In this document: piece after piece, positions 8,682 through 17,004 of the stretch | Position numbering within the stretch: position 1 is the first letter of the stretch | How the letters are laid out: every line of letters starts with the position of its first letter | Source: Poseidonocella sp. HB161398 | GTDB taxonomy: Bacteria > Pseudomonadota > Alphaproteobacteria > Rhodobacterales > Rhodobacteraceae | Direction of reading: 5' to 3' | Length of the DNA stretch: 64,000 nucleotides | NCBI RefSeq assembly: GCF_005870025.1 | Contig: NZ_VATA01000013.1 | Coordinates: 1 to 64,000, forward strand | Notes under the pieces: model-generated | Databases searched by the model: none | What the model was told of the DNA's origin: nothing | The model's input: only the letters and a program-made list of their open reading frames with translations | Translations under genes and position numbers: made by a program

Positions 8682-9398
8682 CTAGAGGCGGCGGAAGGTC
8701 AGGTAGTGCGGGGTGCGCCCCTCGCGCAGCGCCTTCTGCTCGTAGCGGGTCGAGATCCAGTCGTCCCAGGGCTGGCGCCAGTCATCGGGCCCCTCGGCCA
8801 GCCATTCGAAGGCCGGATCGGGCATCAGCTCTTCCAGCGTCTGGCGGACATAGTCGGGAATGTCGGTCGCCACGCGGAAGATCGCGCCCGGCTTCAGCAC
8901 GCGCGCCAGCGGGTCGAGATAGTCGCGGGTGACGAAACGGCGGCGGTGGTGCCGCTTCTTCGGCCAGGGATCGGGATAGAGCAGGAAGGCGCGGCTGATC
9001 GAGGCATCCGGCAGCACGTCGAAGAGATCGCGCACGTCGCCGGGATGCACGGCGAGGTTTTCCACCCCCGCCTGGCGGACCTTGCCCAGCAGCATCGCCA
9101 CGCCGTTGATATAGGGCTCGCAGCCGATGAAGCCGGCCTCCGGATGCAGCGCCGCCTGGTGCACCATGTGCTCGCCGCCGCCGAAGCCGATTTCCAGCCA
9201 GACCGGCTTGCCGCCGAAATGCGCCGCCGGGTCGAAGACCTGCCGCTCGTCATTGTCGCGCCGCGAGATGCCCGGCAGCGCCAGCTCCTCGAGGTCGTCC
9301 TCGAGATAGCCCTTCTGGCTGTCGCGCAGATGCTTGCCCTGGCGCCGCCCGTAGAAGTTGCGCCAGCCGCCCTTCGGTATGCTCTGATCCTGTCCCAT
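8682..9398 (-). CDS. trmB: tRNA (guanine-N7-)-methyltransferase
   Basis: TrmB methylates G46 in the variable loop of tRNAs with SAM. The 238-residue Rossmann-fold protein shows the SAM-binding EIGFGGGEH motif at about residues 70-78 and GCEPYINGV. It also has the family-specific [14 protein letters not shown] segment, then a C-terminal RYEQKA. The frame extends upstream, but [11 protein letters not shown] at 9398 is the natural start by length. It leads the trmB-aroA-cmk set on the minus strand. Confidence 0.94.
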   Translation of the reverse strand: MGQDQSIPKGGWRNFYGRRQGKHLRDSQKGYLEDDLEELALPGISRRDNDERQVFDPAAHFGGKPVWLEIGFGGGEHMVHQAALHPEAGFIGCEPYINGVAMLLGKVRQAGVENLAVHPGDVRDLFDVLPDASISRAFLLYPDPWPKKRHHRRRFVTRDYLDPLARVLKPGAIFRVATDIPDYVRQTLEELMPDPAFEWLAEGPDDWRQPWDDWISTRYEQKALREGRTPHYLTFRRL

Positions 9399-9521
9399 GG
9401 CGCGCGGGATGCGGCAGGGGCGCGCGAAGGTCAAGACGGAATGCATCTCCTGCCGCGCCTGCGGGAGCGCGCGCAATGCCGGAGATCGTTTCCGCCTGCA
9501 AGCCAATTCACGTCTGTTTGT

Positions 9522-9537
9522 TGTGCAGTTTTGCACA
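9522..9537. promoter_or_regulatory. TGTGCA-N4-TGCACA palindrome
   Basis: A perfect 6-4-6 inverted repeat lies between divergent trmB and the secreted-repeat gene, about 150 bp before the latter's start. It stands out in a locally AT-richer stretch and has the shape of a dimeric regulator site. No regulator can be named. Confidence 0.35.
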
Positions 9538-9685
9538 TCATGCGGAGCGATCCGGACAGTTTTGATCCTCAGTGCAGGAGCCTAAATCCCCCTCATCCGA
9601 GGCGGCCACTGGTGCCGCCGAGATGAGCGCCCCTCCCGGCGCAGAGATGCACGCGCCCGTCCCGGCGCAGAGAAAGGAAAGACCC

Positions 9686-10156
9686 ATGATCAATAAATTT
9701 GCCTTTGCCGCCTTCGCCCTCGCCGCTTCCGGTGCCGCCGTTGCCGCGCAGGCCAATGACCAGCTCGCCCGTTCGCTGGGGATCGACACCGGCGCCTATA
9801 GCAGCACCCAGCTGGTGCAGCTGCGCAAAGCCCTGGAAGAAGGCGACAGCCAGCGCGTGTCCTACATCGTCGATGGCCCGGCCATGGGCGGCGTGACCGC
9901 CTCCGACCAGCTGGCAGCCAGCCTGAATGTCGAGCCCGGCACCTACACCGCCGCCGAGCTGGTCGCCCTGAAAGGCGCTGTCGAGGATGACAACGTCTCC
10001 CGCGCCGCCTATGTCACCGGCGCCAACCAGGTGACCTCGCGCGACAGCGCAACCGCCGGCAGCCAGCTGTCCCGCTCGCTGGGCGCCACCTCCGATGCAG
10101 GCACCGCCGCTCTGGCCGCTGCCTATCTCGAGGAAACCGGCCGCGGCGACGACTGA
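9686..10156 (+). CDS. Secreted triple-repeat protein of unknown function
   Basis: This 156-residue protein begins with a signal peptide (MINKFAFAAFALAASGAAVAA, cleavage near residue 22-24). The mature part is almost wholly three imperfect repeats of about 35-40 residues. Each starts QLxxSLG and the first two continue with an acidic GxYtxxxLVxLkxA segment (DQLARSLGIDTGAYSS, DQLAASLNVEPGTYTA, SQLSRSLGATSDAG). There is no cysteine, no membrane anchor and no enzyme motif. The ATG at 9686 is set by AAAGGAAAG upstream and by the signal peptide. It is followed by a strong terminator and stands alone. Export is well supported; the function is unknown. Confidence 0.8.
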   Translation: MINKFAFAAFALAASGAAVAAQANDQLARSLGIDTGAYSSTQLVQLRKALEEGDSQRVSYIVDGPAMGGVTASDQLAASLNVEPGTYTAAELVALKGAVEDDNVSRAAYVTGANQVTSRDSATAGSQLSRSLGATSDAGTAALAAAYLEETGRGDD

Positions 10157-10180
10157 TCCGGAACACCTCTCCAATGGTGG

Positions 10181-10207
10181 AAAGCGCCCCCTCGCGGGGC
10201 GCTTTTT
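10181..10207. terminator. Bidirectional intrinsic terminator
   Basis: AAAGCGCCCC and GGGGCGCTTT form a 10 bp stem over a CTCGC loop. The plus strand continues into five T residues and the minus strand into TTTCC. It ends the repeat-protein gene and can also serve the convergent P-loop gene. Confidence 0.88.
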
Positions 10208-10225
10208 CCGTATCTGCCGCCCCGT

Positions 10226-10720
10226 TCACGGCACCGTGGCGAAGCGCGCCGGATAGGCGCGCGCGAACCAGCTGACCGCGGCGGGGCTGCGCAGGAGCAC
10301 GCAGCGCGGCGTTCCCCGCCCGTGGCAGGCCGCGGCCAGCCGCAAGGCCGGCGCCGGGTCGTAGCTCCGCGCCGCCTGCCAGTCCGTGTCCCTTTCCCCG
10401 TGCAGGACACGCTGCCGCGCCAGCCGCCAGAGGCGCCGCTCGACCGGCAGGTCGATCGCCACGACCAGATGGCCGCGCGCCGCCAGATGCGGCCAGGCGG
10501 CGGGCGCGGCCGTGGCGATGATCCAGTCCGGACGGCGCGCCGCCTCGAGCGCGGCGGCGATCTGCGCCCCCGCCTCCGGCCCCTCGCCCGGCACGCCGGG
10601 CGCCACGACCGGCAGGCCAGACATCCCGGCGATCTCCGCCGCCAGCGTGCGGCGGCCCGATCCGGGACCGCCGATCACCAGGATCCGCCGCACCGCGACG
10701 GGCTGCCTGCCCGGAGCCAT
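10226..10720 (-). CDS. P-loop NTPase-like protein with degenerate Walker A
   Basis: This 164-residue protein has the overall shape of small adenylate-kinase-like P-loop proteins: an RRILVIGGPGSG start, then a helix, a WIIATAAPA strand, and an IDLPVERRLWRLARQR segment. In the Walker A position the sequence is GGPGSGRRT, so the invariant Lys is Arg and the next Ser/Thr is also Arg. Nucleotide hydrolysis is therefore doubtful. It is divergent from the TsoY-like gene with about 100 bp between and converges on the repeat-protein gene. No specific substrate can be assigned. Confidence 0.6.
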   Translation of the reverse strand: MAPGRQPVAVRRILVIGGPGSGRRTLAAEIAGMSGLPVVAPGVPGEGPEAGAQIAAALEAARRPDWIIATAAPAAWPHLAARGHLVVAIDLPVERRLWRLARQRVLHGERDTDWQAARSYDPAPALRLAAACHGRGTPRCVLLRSPAAVSWFARAYPARFATVP

Positions 10721-10744
10721 CCGCGCCTCCTTCGCTGCCTCCTC

Positions 10745-10758
10745 TTGACCTCGGTCAA
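10745..10758 (+). promoter_or_regulatory. FNR/CRP-type palindrome TTGACC-TC-GGTCAA
   Basis: This perfect inverted repeat matches the FNR-family half-site spacing (consensus TTGAT-N4-ATCAA, here TTGAC-N4-GTCAA). It is centred about 71 bases before the TsoY-like start codon and 31 bases before the divergent P-loop gene. An FNR-, Dnr- or Nnr-type regulator could act here on oxygen or nitric oxide signals. Which one is unknown. Confidence 0.6.
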
Positions 10759-10822
10759 GGTACATCTCCGGCGCGGCAGCCCATACACATTTCATGATGT
10801 GAATATGAATGGAGCCGGAGCC

Positions 10823-12037
10823 ATGGCAAGATCCCTCTCTCGCGCCGCCGACCGCTACTCGCCTCTCTACTTCCTCGCCTCGCTCGGGGCCGGCGGGCTG
10901 GCCGTCACCTTCTTCATGTACCTGATGTTCTGGGTGCCGCATCCGGGCCAGCCGGTGCCGGTCTTCGAAGATCTGGCGCAGGTCCTCGCCACCGGACCGG
11001 CCTGGCTGCGCGCCGCGACCGTGATCGCGGCCAGCGGCATCGCCCTTCTGGCCGTGGCGAATCTGTGGCTGCTCTTCTGGAACCTCGCCCGCTACCGCCG
11101 CTTCGCCGCCGCGCCGGGCTTCGCCGCCTTCCGCGCCTCGAATGCCGAGACGCAGATCCTCGCCATGCCGCTGGCCATCGCGATGTCCGTCAATGCGGGC
11201 TTCATCCTCGGGCTGGTCTTCGTGCCGGGGCTCTGGCGCGTGGTCGAGTACCTCTTCCCGGCCGCGCTGCTGGCCTTCGGCCTGACCGGCTGGCTGGCGC
11301 TGGCCCAGGCCGGGCGGTTCCTGCGCCGGGTGCTGACCCGGCCCGGCAGCTTCGACATCGAGGCCAACGGCTCCTTCGCGCAGATGATGCCGGCCTTCGC
11401 CTTCGCCATGGTGGCGGTGGGCTTCTCCGCCGCCGCGGCGATGAGCCAGGTGCCGCTGACCGTGGGCGCCGCGCTGGTCGGATCGACCTTCTTCGCCATG
11501 GCCGCCGCGATCTGGGCGGGGGCCGCGGCGGTGATCGCCCTGCCCGCGATGCTGCGCAACGGCGTCGCCCCCGAATCGGCGCCGACGCTGATGGTGGTGA
11601 TCCCGATCCTCACCGTGCTCGGCATCATGATGATCCGCCAGGATCACGGGCTGCACGCCACCTTTGACGGCCATGTCGCCAAGGTGGAGACGCTGATGAT
11701 GCTCTCGAAGATCCTCTCGGCGCAGATCCTCGCCGGGATGGCCGGTCTGGCAGTGCTGCGGGCACAGGGCTACGGCGCGCGGTTCCTCTGGGGCGGCACG
11801 CCCTCGGCCGGGGCCTTCGCGCTGATCTGCCCGGGCGTGGCGCTGTCGGTGATGCTGCAATTCTGGATCGGCAAGGGGCTGGTCGCGACCGGGCTCGTCG
11901 CCAGGTTCTCCCCCGCCTTCTGGGGGCTGACCGGGATCGCGCTGGCGCTGCAGGCGGCCATGCTGGCGCTGATGGCCTATCTCGCCTGGCAGCATTTCGC
12001 GCGGCACCGCCCGGCGGTGGAACTTCCCGCGGAATGA
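10823..12037 (+). CDS. TsoY-like / SLAC1-type multi-pass membrane protein
   Basis: This 404-residue integral membrane protein has about ten hydrophobic segments. It starts YSPLYFLASLGAGGLAVTFF and ends with a long hydrophobic pair before a short basic tail. This opening and the later FALICPG segment match my recollection of the family called TsoY, which is related to TehA/SLAC1 anion and tellurite transport proteins. Substrate and direction are unknown. The ATG at 10823 has GGAG eight bases upstream; an in-frame ATG at 10805 is less likely. An FNR-type palindrome precedes it, so oxygen-dependent expression is a reasonable inference. Confidence 0.7.
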   Translation: MARSLSRAADRYSPLYFLASLGAGGLAVTFFMYLMFWVPHPGQPVPVFEDLAQVLATGPAWLRAATVIAASGIALLAVANLWLLFWNLARYRRFAAAPGFAAFRASNAETQILAMPLAIAMSVNAGFILGLVFVPGLWRVVEYLFPAALLAFGLTGWLALAQAGRFLRRVLTRPGSFDIEANGSFAQMMPAFAFAMVAVGFSAAAAMSQVPLTVGAALVGSTFFAMAAAIWAGAAAVIALPAMLRNGVAPESAPTLMVVIPILTVLGIMMIRQDHGLHATFDGHVAKVETLMMLSKILSAQILAGMAGLAVLRAQGYGARFLWGGTPSAGAFALICPGVALSVMLQFWIGKGLVATGLVARFSPAFWGLTGIALALQAAMLALMAYLAWQHFARHRPAVELPAE

Positions 12038-12049
12038 GCCGCGACGCAA

Positions 12050-12079
12050 AAAGGCCCGGAGCGCACGCCCCGGGCCTTT
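12050..12079. terminator. Bidirectional terminator between tsoY-like gene and pgi
   Basis: AAAGGCCCGG at 12050-12059 pairs with CCGGGCCTTT at 12070-12079 across a 10-base loop. The minus strand runs on into five T residues, so it is a good pgi terminator. The plus strand ends in three T residues and serves the membrane-protein gene. Confidence 0.8.
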
Positions 12080-12100
12080 CCGCACTCCCTGACGGGCCGC

Positions 12101-13711
12101 TCAGCCGTGGCTGCGGATGTAGTCCACCAGCATCGCGGTCGAGCCGTCCTTGTCTTCCGTCCCGGTCTCGCCCGCCAGCACCGGCCCCAGCGCCTTGGCG
12201 AGCTCCTTGCCGAGCTCCACGCCCCACTGGTCGAAGCTGTTGATGCCGAGGATCACGCCCTCGACGAAGACCCGGTGCTCGTAGAGCGCGATGATCTGGC
12301 CGAGGATCCCGGGGGTGAGCTGCGGATAGACCAGCATGGTCGAGGGCCGGTTGCCCGGAAAGACCCGGTGGGCGGCCTGCCGCTCCAGCTCGTCGCCCTC
12401 GAAGCCCGCCTTCTCCATCAGCCCGCGCGCGACCTCCATCGGGCGGCCAAGGAGCAGCGCCTCCGCCTGGGCGAGGCAGTTGCCGACCAGCAGCTGGTGG
12501 TGATGCGCCAGCTCGGGCTCGTGGCCCTTCGCGGCGACCATGAATTCGCAGGGCACGACGCCGGTGCCCTGGTGGATCAGCTGGTAGAAGGCGTGCTGGC
12601 CGTTGGTGCCGGGCTCGCCCCAGACGATCGGGCCGGTGACAGTGACCGGGGCAGAGCCGTCCATGCAGACCGACTTGCCGTTCGATTCCATCTCGAGCTG
12701 CTGCAGATAGGCCGGCAGCCGCGCCAGGCGCTGGTCATAGGGCAGCACCGCGCGGCTGGGATAGCCGCAGACCTGGTGGTGCCAGATGCCGACCAGCGAC
12801 AGCAGGACCGGCAGGTTCTCGGCCAGCGGCGCGCTGCGGAAATGCGCGTCCATCTCCGCCCCGCCCTTCAGGAAGGCGCGGAAATCGTCGGCGCCGATGC
12901 CGATCATCAGGCTCAGCCCGATCGGCCCCCACATCGAATAGCGCCCGCCGACCCAGTCGGCGAAGCCGAAGACGCGGCTGGCGTCGATGCCGAAGGCGGC
13001 GGTCTTCTCGGCCGAGGTCGAGACGGCGGCGAATTGCGCGGCCGGATCCGTGACCGACTTGCCCATCCAGGCCTTGGCGGTCTCGGCATTGGTCATGGTC
13101 TCGATCGTGGTGAAGGTCTTCGAGGAGACAATCACCAGCGTCGTTTCCGGATCGAGCTCCGCCAGCGTCTCGGCGATCTGCGCGCCGTCGACATTCGAGA
13201 CGAAATGCAGCTTCGGCCCGTCGGCATAGGGCGACAGCGCCAGCGCCGCCATGGCGGGTCCGAGATCCGAGCCGCCGATGCCGATATTGACCACATCGGT
13301 GATCTTGCCGCCCTGCCCCTGGAAGACGCCCGAGCGGACATCCTCGGCAAAGGCCGCGCAGCGCGCCAGCGTCGCGCGCACGTCGGGCATGACGTCCTCG
13401 CCGTCGACGATCACCGAAGCATCGAGGTTGCGCAGCGCGGTATGCAGCACCGCGCGGCCCTCGGTATCGTTGATCTTCTCGCCCGCGAACATCGCCTCGC
13501 GCCGCGCCTCGACGCCGCGATCCGCGGCCAGCCCGGCCAGCAGGCCCAGCGCCTCCGCGTCGATCGAGGTCTTGGAATAGTCGAACAGCATCTCGCCGAG
13601 CCGGGCGGAAAAGCCCTGCGCGCGGCCGGGATCGGCGGCGAAAAGATCGGCGATCCGGCTGCCTGCGGTCGCGGCGCGATGGGCCGCCAGCTTCTGCCAA
13701 AACTCAGACAT
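12101..13711 (-). CDS. pgi: Glucose-6-phosphate isomerase
   Basis: Pgi interconverts glucose-6-phosphate and fructose-6-phosphate. The 536-residue protein carries [13 protein letters not shown] for phosphate binding and [17 protein letters not shown]. The catalytic glutamate lies in the segment [19 protein letters not shown]. Length is that of the long bacterial/eukaryotic type. It is the last gene of zwf-pgl-pgi, starting 13 bp after the pgl stop, and is followed by a good terminator. Together the three genes feed hexose phosphates into 6-phosphogluconate. The Entner-Doudoroff genes edd and eda are not in this window. Confidence 0.97.
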   Translation of the reverse strand: MSEFWQKLAAHRAATAGSRIADLFAADPGRAQGFSARLGEMLFDYSKTSIDAEALGLLAGLAADRGVEARREAMFAGEKINDTEGRAVLHTALRNLDASVIVDGEDVMPDVRATLARCAAFAEDVRSGVFQGQGGKITDVVNIGIGGSDLGPAMAALALSPYADGPKLHFVSNVDGAQIAETLAELDPETTLVIVSSKTFTTIETMTNAETAKAWMGKSVTDPAAQFAAVSTSAEKTAAFGIDASRVFGFADWVGGRYSMWGPIGLSLMIGIGADDFRAFLKGGAEMDAHFRSAPLAENLPVLLSLVGIWHHQVCGYPSRAVLPYDQRLARLPAYLQQLEMESNGKSVCMDGSAPVTVTGPIVWGEPGTNGQHAFYQLIHQGTGVVPCEFMVAAKGHEPELAHHHQLLVGNCLAQAEALLLGRPMEVARGLMEKAGFEGDELERQAAHRVFPGNRPSTMLVYPQLTPGILGQIIALYEHRVFVEGVILGINSFDQWGVELGKELAKALGPVLAGETGTEDKDGSTAMLVDYIRSHG

Positions 13712-13723
13712 GGTATTCTACTC

Positions 13724-14389
13724 TCACTCTGCCCAGTGGATGGTGGCGTCGCCGAGCACAGTACGGATCGGCGCGTCTTTCGCATCGTGGAGCTTTGCCG
13801 CAGTCTCCAGCGCCGCGCGCTTCTCGGCGCCGGTGATCAGCACATGGATCGACATCGCCGATTTCAGCGCCCGCCCCGAGAGCGTCACCCGCGGCTCCAG
13901 CCCGTCCTGCGGCGTCATCGTCACCACCGCGGGCGCGTCGGGCGCCAGCGCCGCCTCGAGCTCGGGCGCGCCGGGAAAGAGCGAGGCGGTGTGCATGTCC
14001 GCCCCCATGCCCAGAAGCAGCAGGTTCAGCGGCAGATGCGCCTCGACCTCCTGCTGCAGCGCCTCGAGCTGCACCGCCGGGTCGATGGCGAAGGAGACGA
14101 ATTTCGCCGCCGCGGCCTTGCCGGTCAGCAGCCGCTCGCGGATCAGCCGGGTGTTCGAGCGCTCGGAGCTTTCCGGCACGCAGCGCTCGTCGCCGAGCAT
14201 CACGGTGACATTCTCCCAGTCGAGATCGACATCGCAGAGATTGTCGAAGACCGGCCCGGGCGTCGATCCGCCCGGCACCGCCAGCGTCGCCGTGCCGTTC
14301 GAGGCCAGCGCGGCGCGCAGCTCGCCGGCCATCATGTTGGCGACGTCGATCATCATCATTTCCCGGTCGGGATAGGTGACGAGGTTCAT
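13724..14389 (-). CDS. pgl: 6-phosphogluconolactonase
   Basis: Pgl hydrolyses 6-phosphogluconolactone after the Zwf step. The 221-residue protein of the NagB/SOL fold has AVPGGSTPGPVF near residue 40 and LGDERCVP near residue 65. The catalytic-region segments are LLLLGMGADMHTASLFPG. The ATG at 14389 overlaps the zwf stop by four bases (ATGA), so translation is coupled. The frame is open upstream inside zwf, but only this start gives the family N-terminus. Confidence 0.95.
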   Translation of the reverse strand: MNLVTYPDREMMMIDVANMMAGELRAALASNGTATLAVPGGSTPGPVFDNLCDVDLDWENVTVMLGDERCVPESSERSNTRLIRERLLTGKAAAAKFVSFAIDPAVQLEALQQEVEAHLPLNLLLLGMGADMHTASLFPGAPELEAALAPDAPAVVTMTPQDGLEPRVTLSGRALKSAMSIHVLITGAEKRAALETAAKLHDAKDAPIRTVLGDATIHWAE

Positions 14390-15837
14390 CCCTTGATCTC
14401 CCTCCAGCTCCGCCCCGAGCGGTGCAGCAGCGCCAGCGACTGGTCGGGGCCCGAGCTGCCCGGCTCGTAGGGGATCGGGCGGTCGTGCTTCTCTTCCCAT
14501 TCCTGCAGGATCGGGTCGGTCCAGGCCCAGGCGGCCTCCACCTCGTCGCCGCGCATGAAGAGCGTCTGGTTGCCGCGGATCACGTCCATAATCAGCCGTT
14601 CATAGGCGTCGCTGCCTGCCGCCTCCTGGCCGAAGCGCTCGGCGAAGGTCATGTCGAGCGGCACGTCGATCAGCCGCATGCCGCCCGGGCCCGGCTCCTT
14701 GATGGTGACGCGCAGGTCCATGCCCTCGTTCGGCTGCAGCCGGATGACCAGCTGGTTCGGCATGCCGCCGGCATCGGCGTCGAAGATCGAATGCGGCGTC
14801 GCCTGGAAGGTGATGACGATCTCCGACACCCGCGCCTTCATCCGCTTGCCGGTGCGCACGAAGAAGGGCGTGCCCTTCCAGCGCCAGTTGGAGATCGACA
14901 GCTGCATGGCGATGAAGCTCTCGGTCATCGAGCCGGGATTCTCCACGTCGTCGAGATAGCTCGGCGTGTCCGGCCCGGCGGCGTACTGGCCGCGCACGGT
15001 ATGTTCGCGCAGCGCCGGGTCGAGCGCGCGGATCACCTTCAGCTTCTCGTCGCGCACCGCGTCCGGATCCATCTTCGCGGGCGGTTCCATGGCGATCAGG
15101 CAGATCAGCTGCATGATGTGGTTCTGCACCATGTCGCGCATCGCGCCGGAATGGTCGTAGTAGCTGCCGCGGCCGCCGACGCCCACGGTCTCGGCCACGG
15201 TGATCTGGACGTTGTCGATGTACTGGTGGTTCCAGAGCGGCTCGAAGAGGATGTTGCCGAAGCGCACCGCCATCAGGTTCTGGACCGTCTCCTTGCCCAG
15301 GTAGTGGTCGATCCGGTAGATCTGGTCTTCCTCGAAATGCTCCGCCAGCGAGGCGTTGAGCGCCCGGGCCGAGGCGAGGTCGTGGCCGAAGGGCTTCTCC
15401 ACCACGATGCGGCTGTCGCGCAGCGCCAGCCCGTGGGTCCGCAGCCGCTCGGCGATGTCGCCGAAAAGCGAGGGGCTGACCGAGAAGTAGAAGGCGCGCA
15501 CGACATTCTCGCGCAGCTTCGGCTTCATCTCGTCCCAGCCGCCCTCGCCCTTGGCGTCGACGCTCTGGAAATCGAGCCGGTCGAGGAAGCTGGCGACATC
15601 CGACGGACGGCAGTCCGAGGGCGACAGGAATTCGTGCAGCGCGGCACGCACGAAGTCGCGGTAGCCGCCCGCGTCCATGTCGCCGCGCGCGGCGCCGATG
15701 ATGCGCGCCTCGGGCGGCATCTGGCCGGTGACGAAGCGGCGGTAGAGACCCGGAAGGATCTTGCGCCGGGCAAGGTCCCCGGTCCCGCCGAAGATGACCA
15801 GGTCGAAATCCTCGACCGGAATAATGCGTGCTGCCAT
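14386..15837 (-). CDS. zwf: Glucose-6-phosphate 1-dehydrogenase
   Basis: Zwf oxidises glucose-6-phosphate with NAD(P)+. The 483-residue protein has the N-terminal nucleotide-binding IFGGTGDLARRKILP at residues 15-29, EKPFGHDL near residue 145, and the catalytic RIDHYLGKETVQNL. It leads the zwf-pgl-pgi operon. The promoter must lie in the 142 bp gap to the divergent radical SAM gene. Confidence 0.97.
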   Translation of the reverse strand: MAARIIPVEDFDLVIFGGTGDLARRKILPGLYRRFVTGQMPPEARIIGAARGDMDAGGYRDFVRAALHEFLSPSDCRPSDVASFLDRLDFQSVDAKGEGGWDEMKPKLRENVVRAFYFSVSPSLFGDIAERLRTHGLALRDSRIVVEKPFGHDLASARALNASLAEHFEEDQIYRIDHYLGKETVQNLMAVRFGNILFEPLWNHQYIDNVQITVAETVGVGGRGSYYDHSGAMRDMVQNHIMQLICLIAMEPPAKMDPDAVRDEKLKVIRALDPALREHTVRGQYAAGPDTPSYLDDVENPGSMTESFIAMQLSISNWRWKGTPFFVRTGKRMKARVSEIVITFQATPHSIFDADAGGMPNQLVIRLQPNEGMDLRVTIKEPGPGGMRLIDVPLDMTFAERFGQEAAGSDAYERLIMDVIRGNQTLFMRGDEVEAAWAWTDPILQEWEEKHDRPIPYEPGSSGPDQSLALLHRSGRSWREIKG

Positions 15838-15979
15838 GATCCTGCCCCAGCTTCCTGCCCCGCATCACTGGCGGGGCGTCTTCAAATCGTCCCTGTTCAC
15901 AGCTCCGACAGCGGAGCCCGCGATCCTTTGCCGATCCCCGCAGGCGGGATATGTTGCCCGGCAGACGACAGGGGGACCG

Positions 15980-16939
15980 ATGAAAGACCATCCCGATCAC
16001 GCCATGCCCGCCCTGGGCAACAAGTTCCGGCACCGGCATGTTACCGCTAAAGGAGAGACCCGCGCAACCGTGCCCCTCCGCGACCCGAAGACACTGTGGT
16101 TCAATACCGGCACGCTTTGCAACATCGCCTGCGCGAACTGCTACATCGAGAGCTCGCCCGTCAATGACCGCCTGGCCTACCTGTCGCCGGCCGAGGTCGA
16201 GGACTACCTGCGCCAGCTCGAGGCGCGGCGCTGGGGCGTGTCCGAGATCGGCTTCACCGGCGGCGAGCCCTTCATGAATCCCGGCATGATCGACATGGCG
16301 GAAGCGTCGCTGGCGCGCGGATACGAGGTGCTGATCCTGACCAATGCGATGCAGCCGATGATGCGGCCGCGGGTGCAGGAGGGTCTCCGGCGGCTGAACG
16401 CGGCCCATCCCGGCAGGATGACGCTGCGCGTCTCGCTCGACCATTACGGCGAGGCCCAGCACGATGCGGAACGCGGCGCCGGCAGCTATGCGCGGACGCT
16501 CGACGGGATGGACTGGCTGCGCGACGCGGGCATCGCGATGACGGTGGCCGGGCGCACCATCTGGGGCGAGACCGAGGCCGCGGCGCGCGAGGGCTTCGCC
16601 CGGCTCTTCGCGACGCGCCACTACGCCATCGACGCCGCCGATCCGGCCGCCTGCGTGCTCTTCCCCGAGATGGACGAGACCGTCGACGTTCCCGAGATCA
16701 CGACCGCCTGCTGGGACATCCTCGGCAAGTCGCCGGACAGCGTGATGTGCGCCTCCTCCCGCATGGTGGTCAAGCGCAGAGGCGCCGCGCGCCCCGCGGT
16801 CCTGGCCTGCACGCTGCTGCCCTACGACCCGCAATTCGAGCTGGGCGAGACACTGGAGGAGGCCGAGGCCGACGTGGCCCTCAACCACCCCCATTGCGCC
16901 AAGTTCTGCGTGCTCGGCGGGGCCAGCTGCTCGGGCTGA
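15980..16939 (+). CDS. Radical SAM protein with C-terminal cysteine cluster
   Basis: This 319-residue radical SAM enzyme shows the cluster motif CNIACANC (CX3CX2C) at about residues 48-55 and FTGGEPFMNPGM as the SAM-binding GGE motif. A second set of cysteines near the C-terminus (CTLLPY, then CAKFCVLGGASCSG) suggests a further Fe-S site as in SPASM/twitch-type proteins. The ATG at 15980 is preceded by AGGGGGACC. It is divergent from zwf and followed by an unrelated gene, so no precursor peptide or substrate is suggested by context. The reaction is unknown. Confidence 0.8.
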   Translation: MKDHPDHAMPALGNKFRHRHVTAKGETRATVPLRDPKTLWFNTGTLCNIACANCYIESSPVNDRLAYLSPAEVEDYLRQLEARRWGVSEIGFTGGEPFMNPGMIDMAEASLARGYEVLILTNAMQPMMRPRVQEGLRRLNAAHPGRMTLRVSLDHYGEAQHDAERGAGSYARTLDGMDWLRDAGIAMTVAGRTIWGETEAAAREGFARLFATRHYAIDAADPAACVLFPEMDETVDVPEITTACWDILGKSPDSVMCASSRMVVKRRGAARPAVLACTLLPYDPQFELGETLEEAEADVALNHPHCAKFCVLGGASCSG

Positions 16940-17004
16940 GAAGCCGGGTTTGCATGCGGCCGGACGCCCGGTATTCCTTGACCATGTGTTGAGAATGATT
17001 GCCG

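Noticed and set aside
12107-14470. 787-codon open frame on the plus strand
   Set aside because: It is antisense to pgi and pgl with no protein-family signal.
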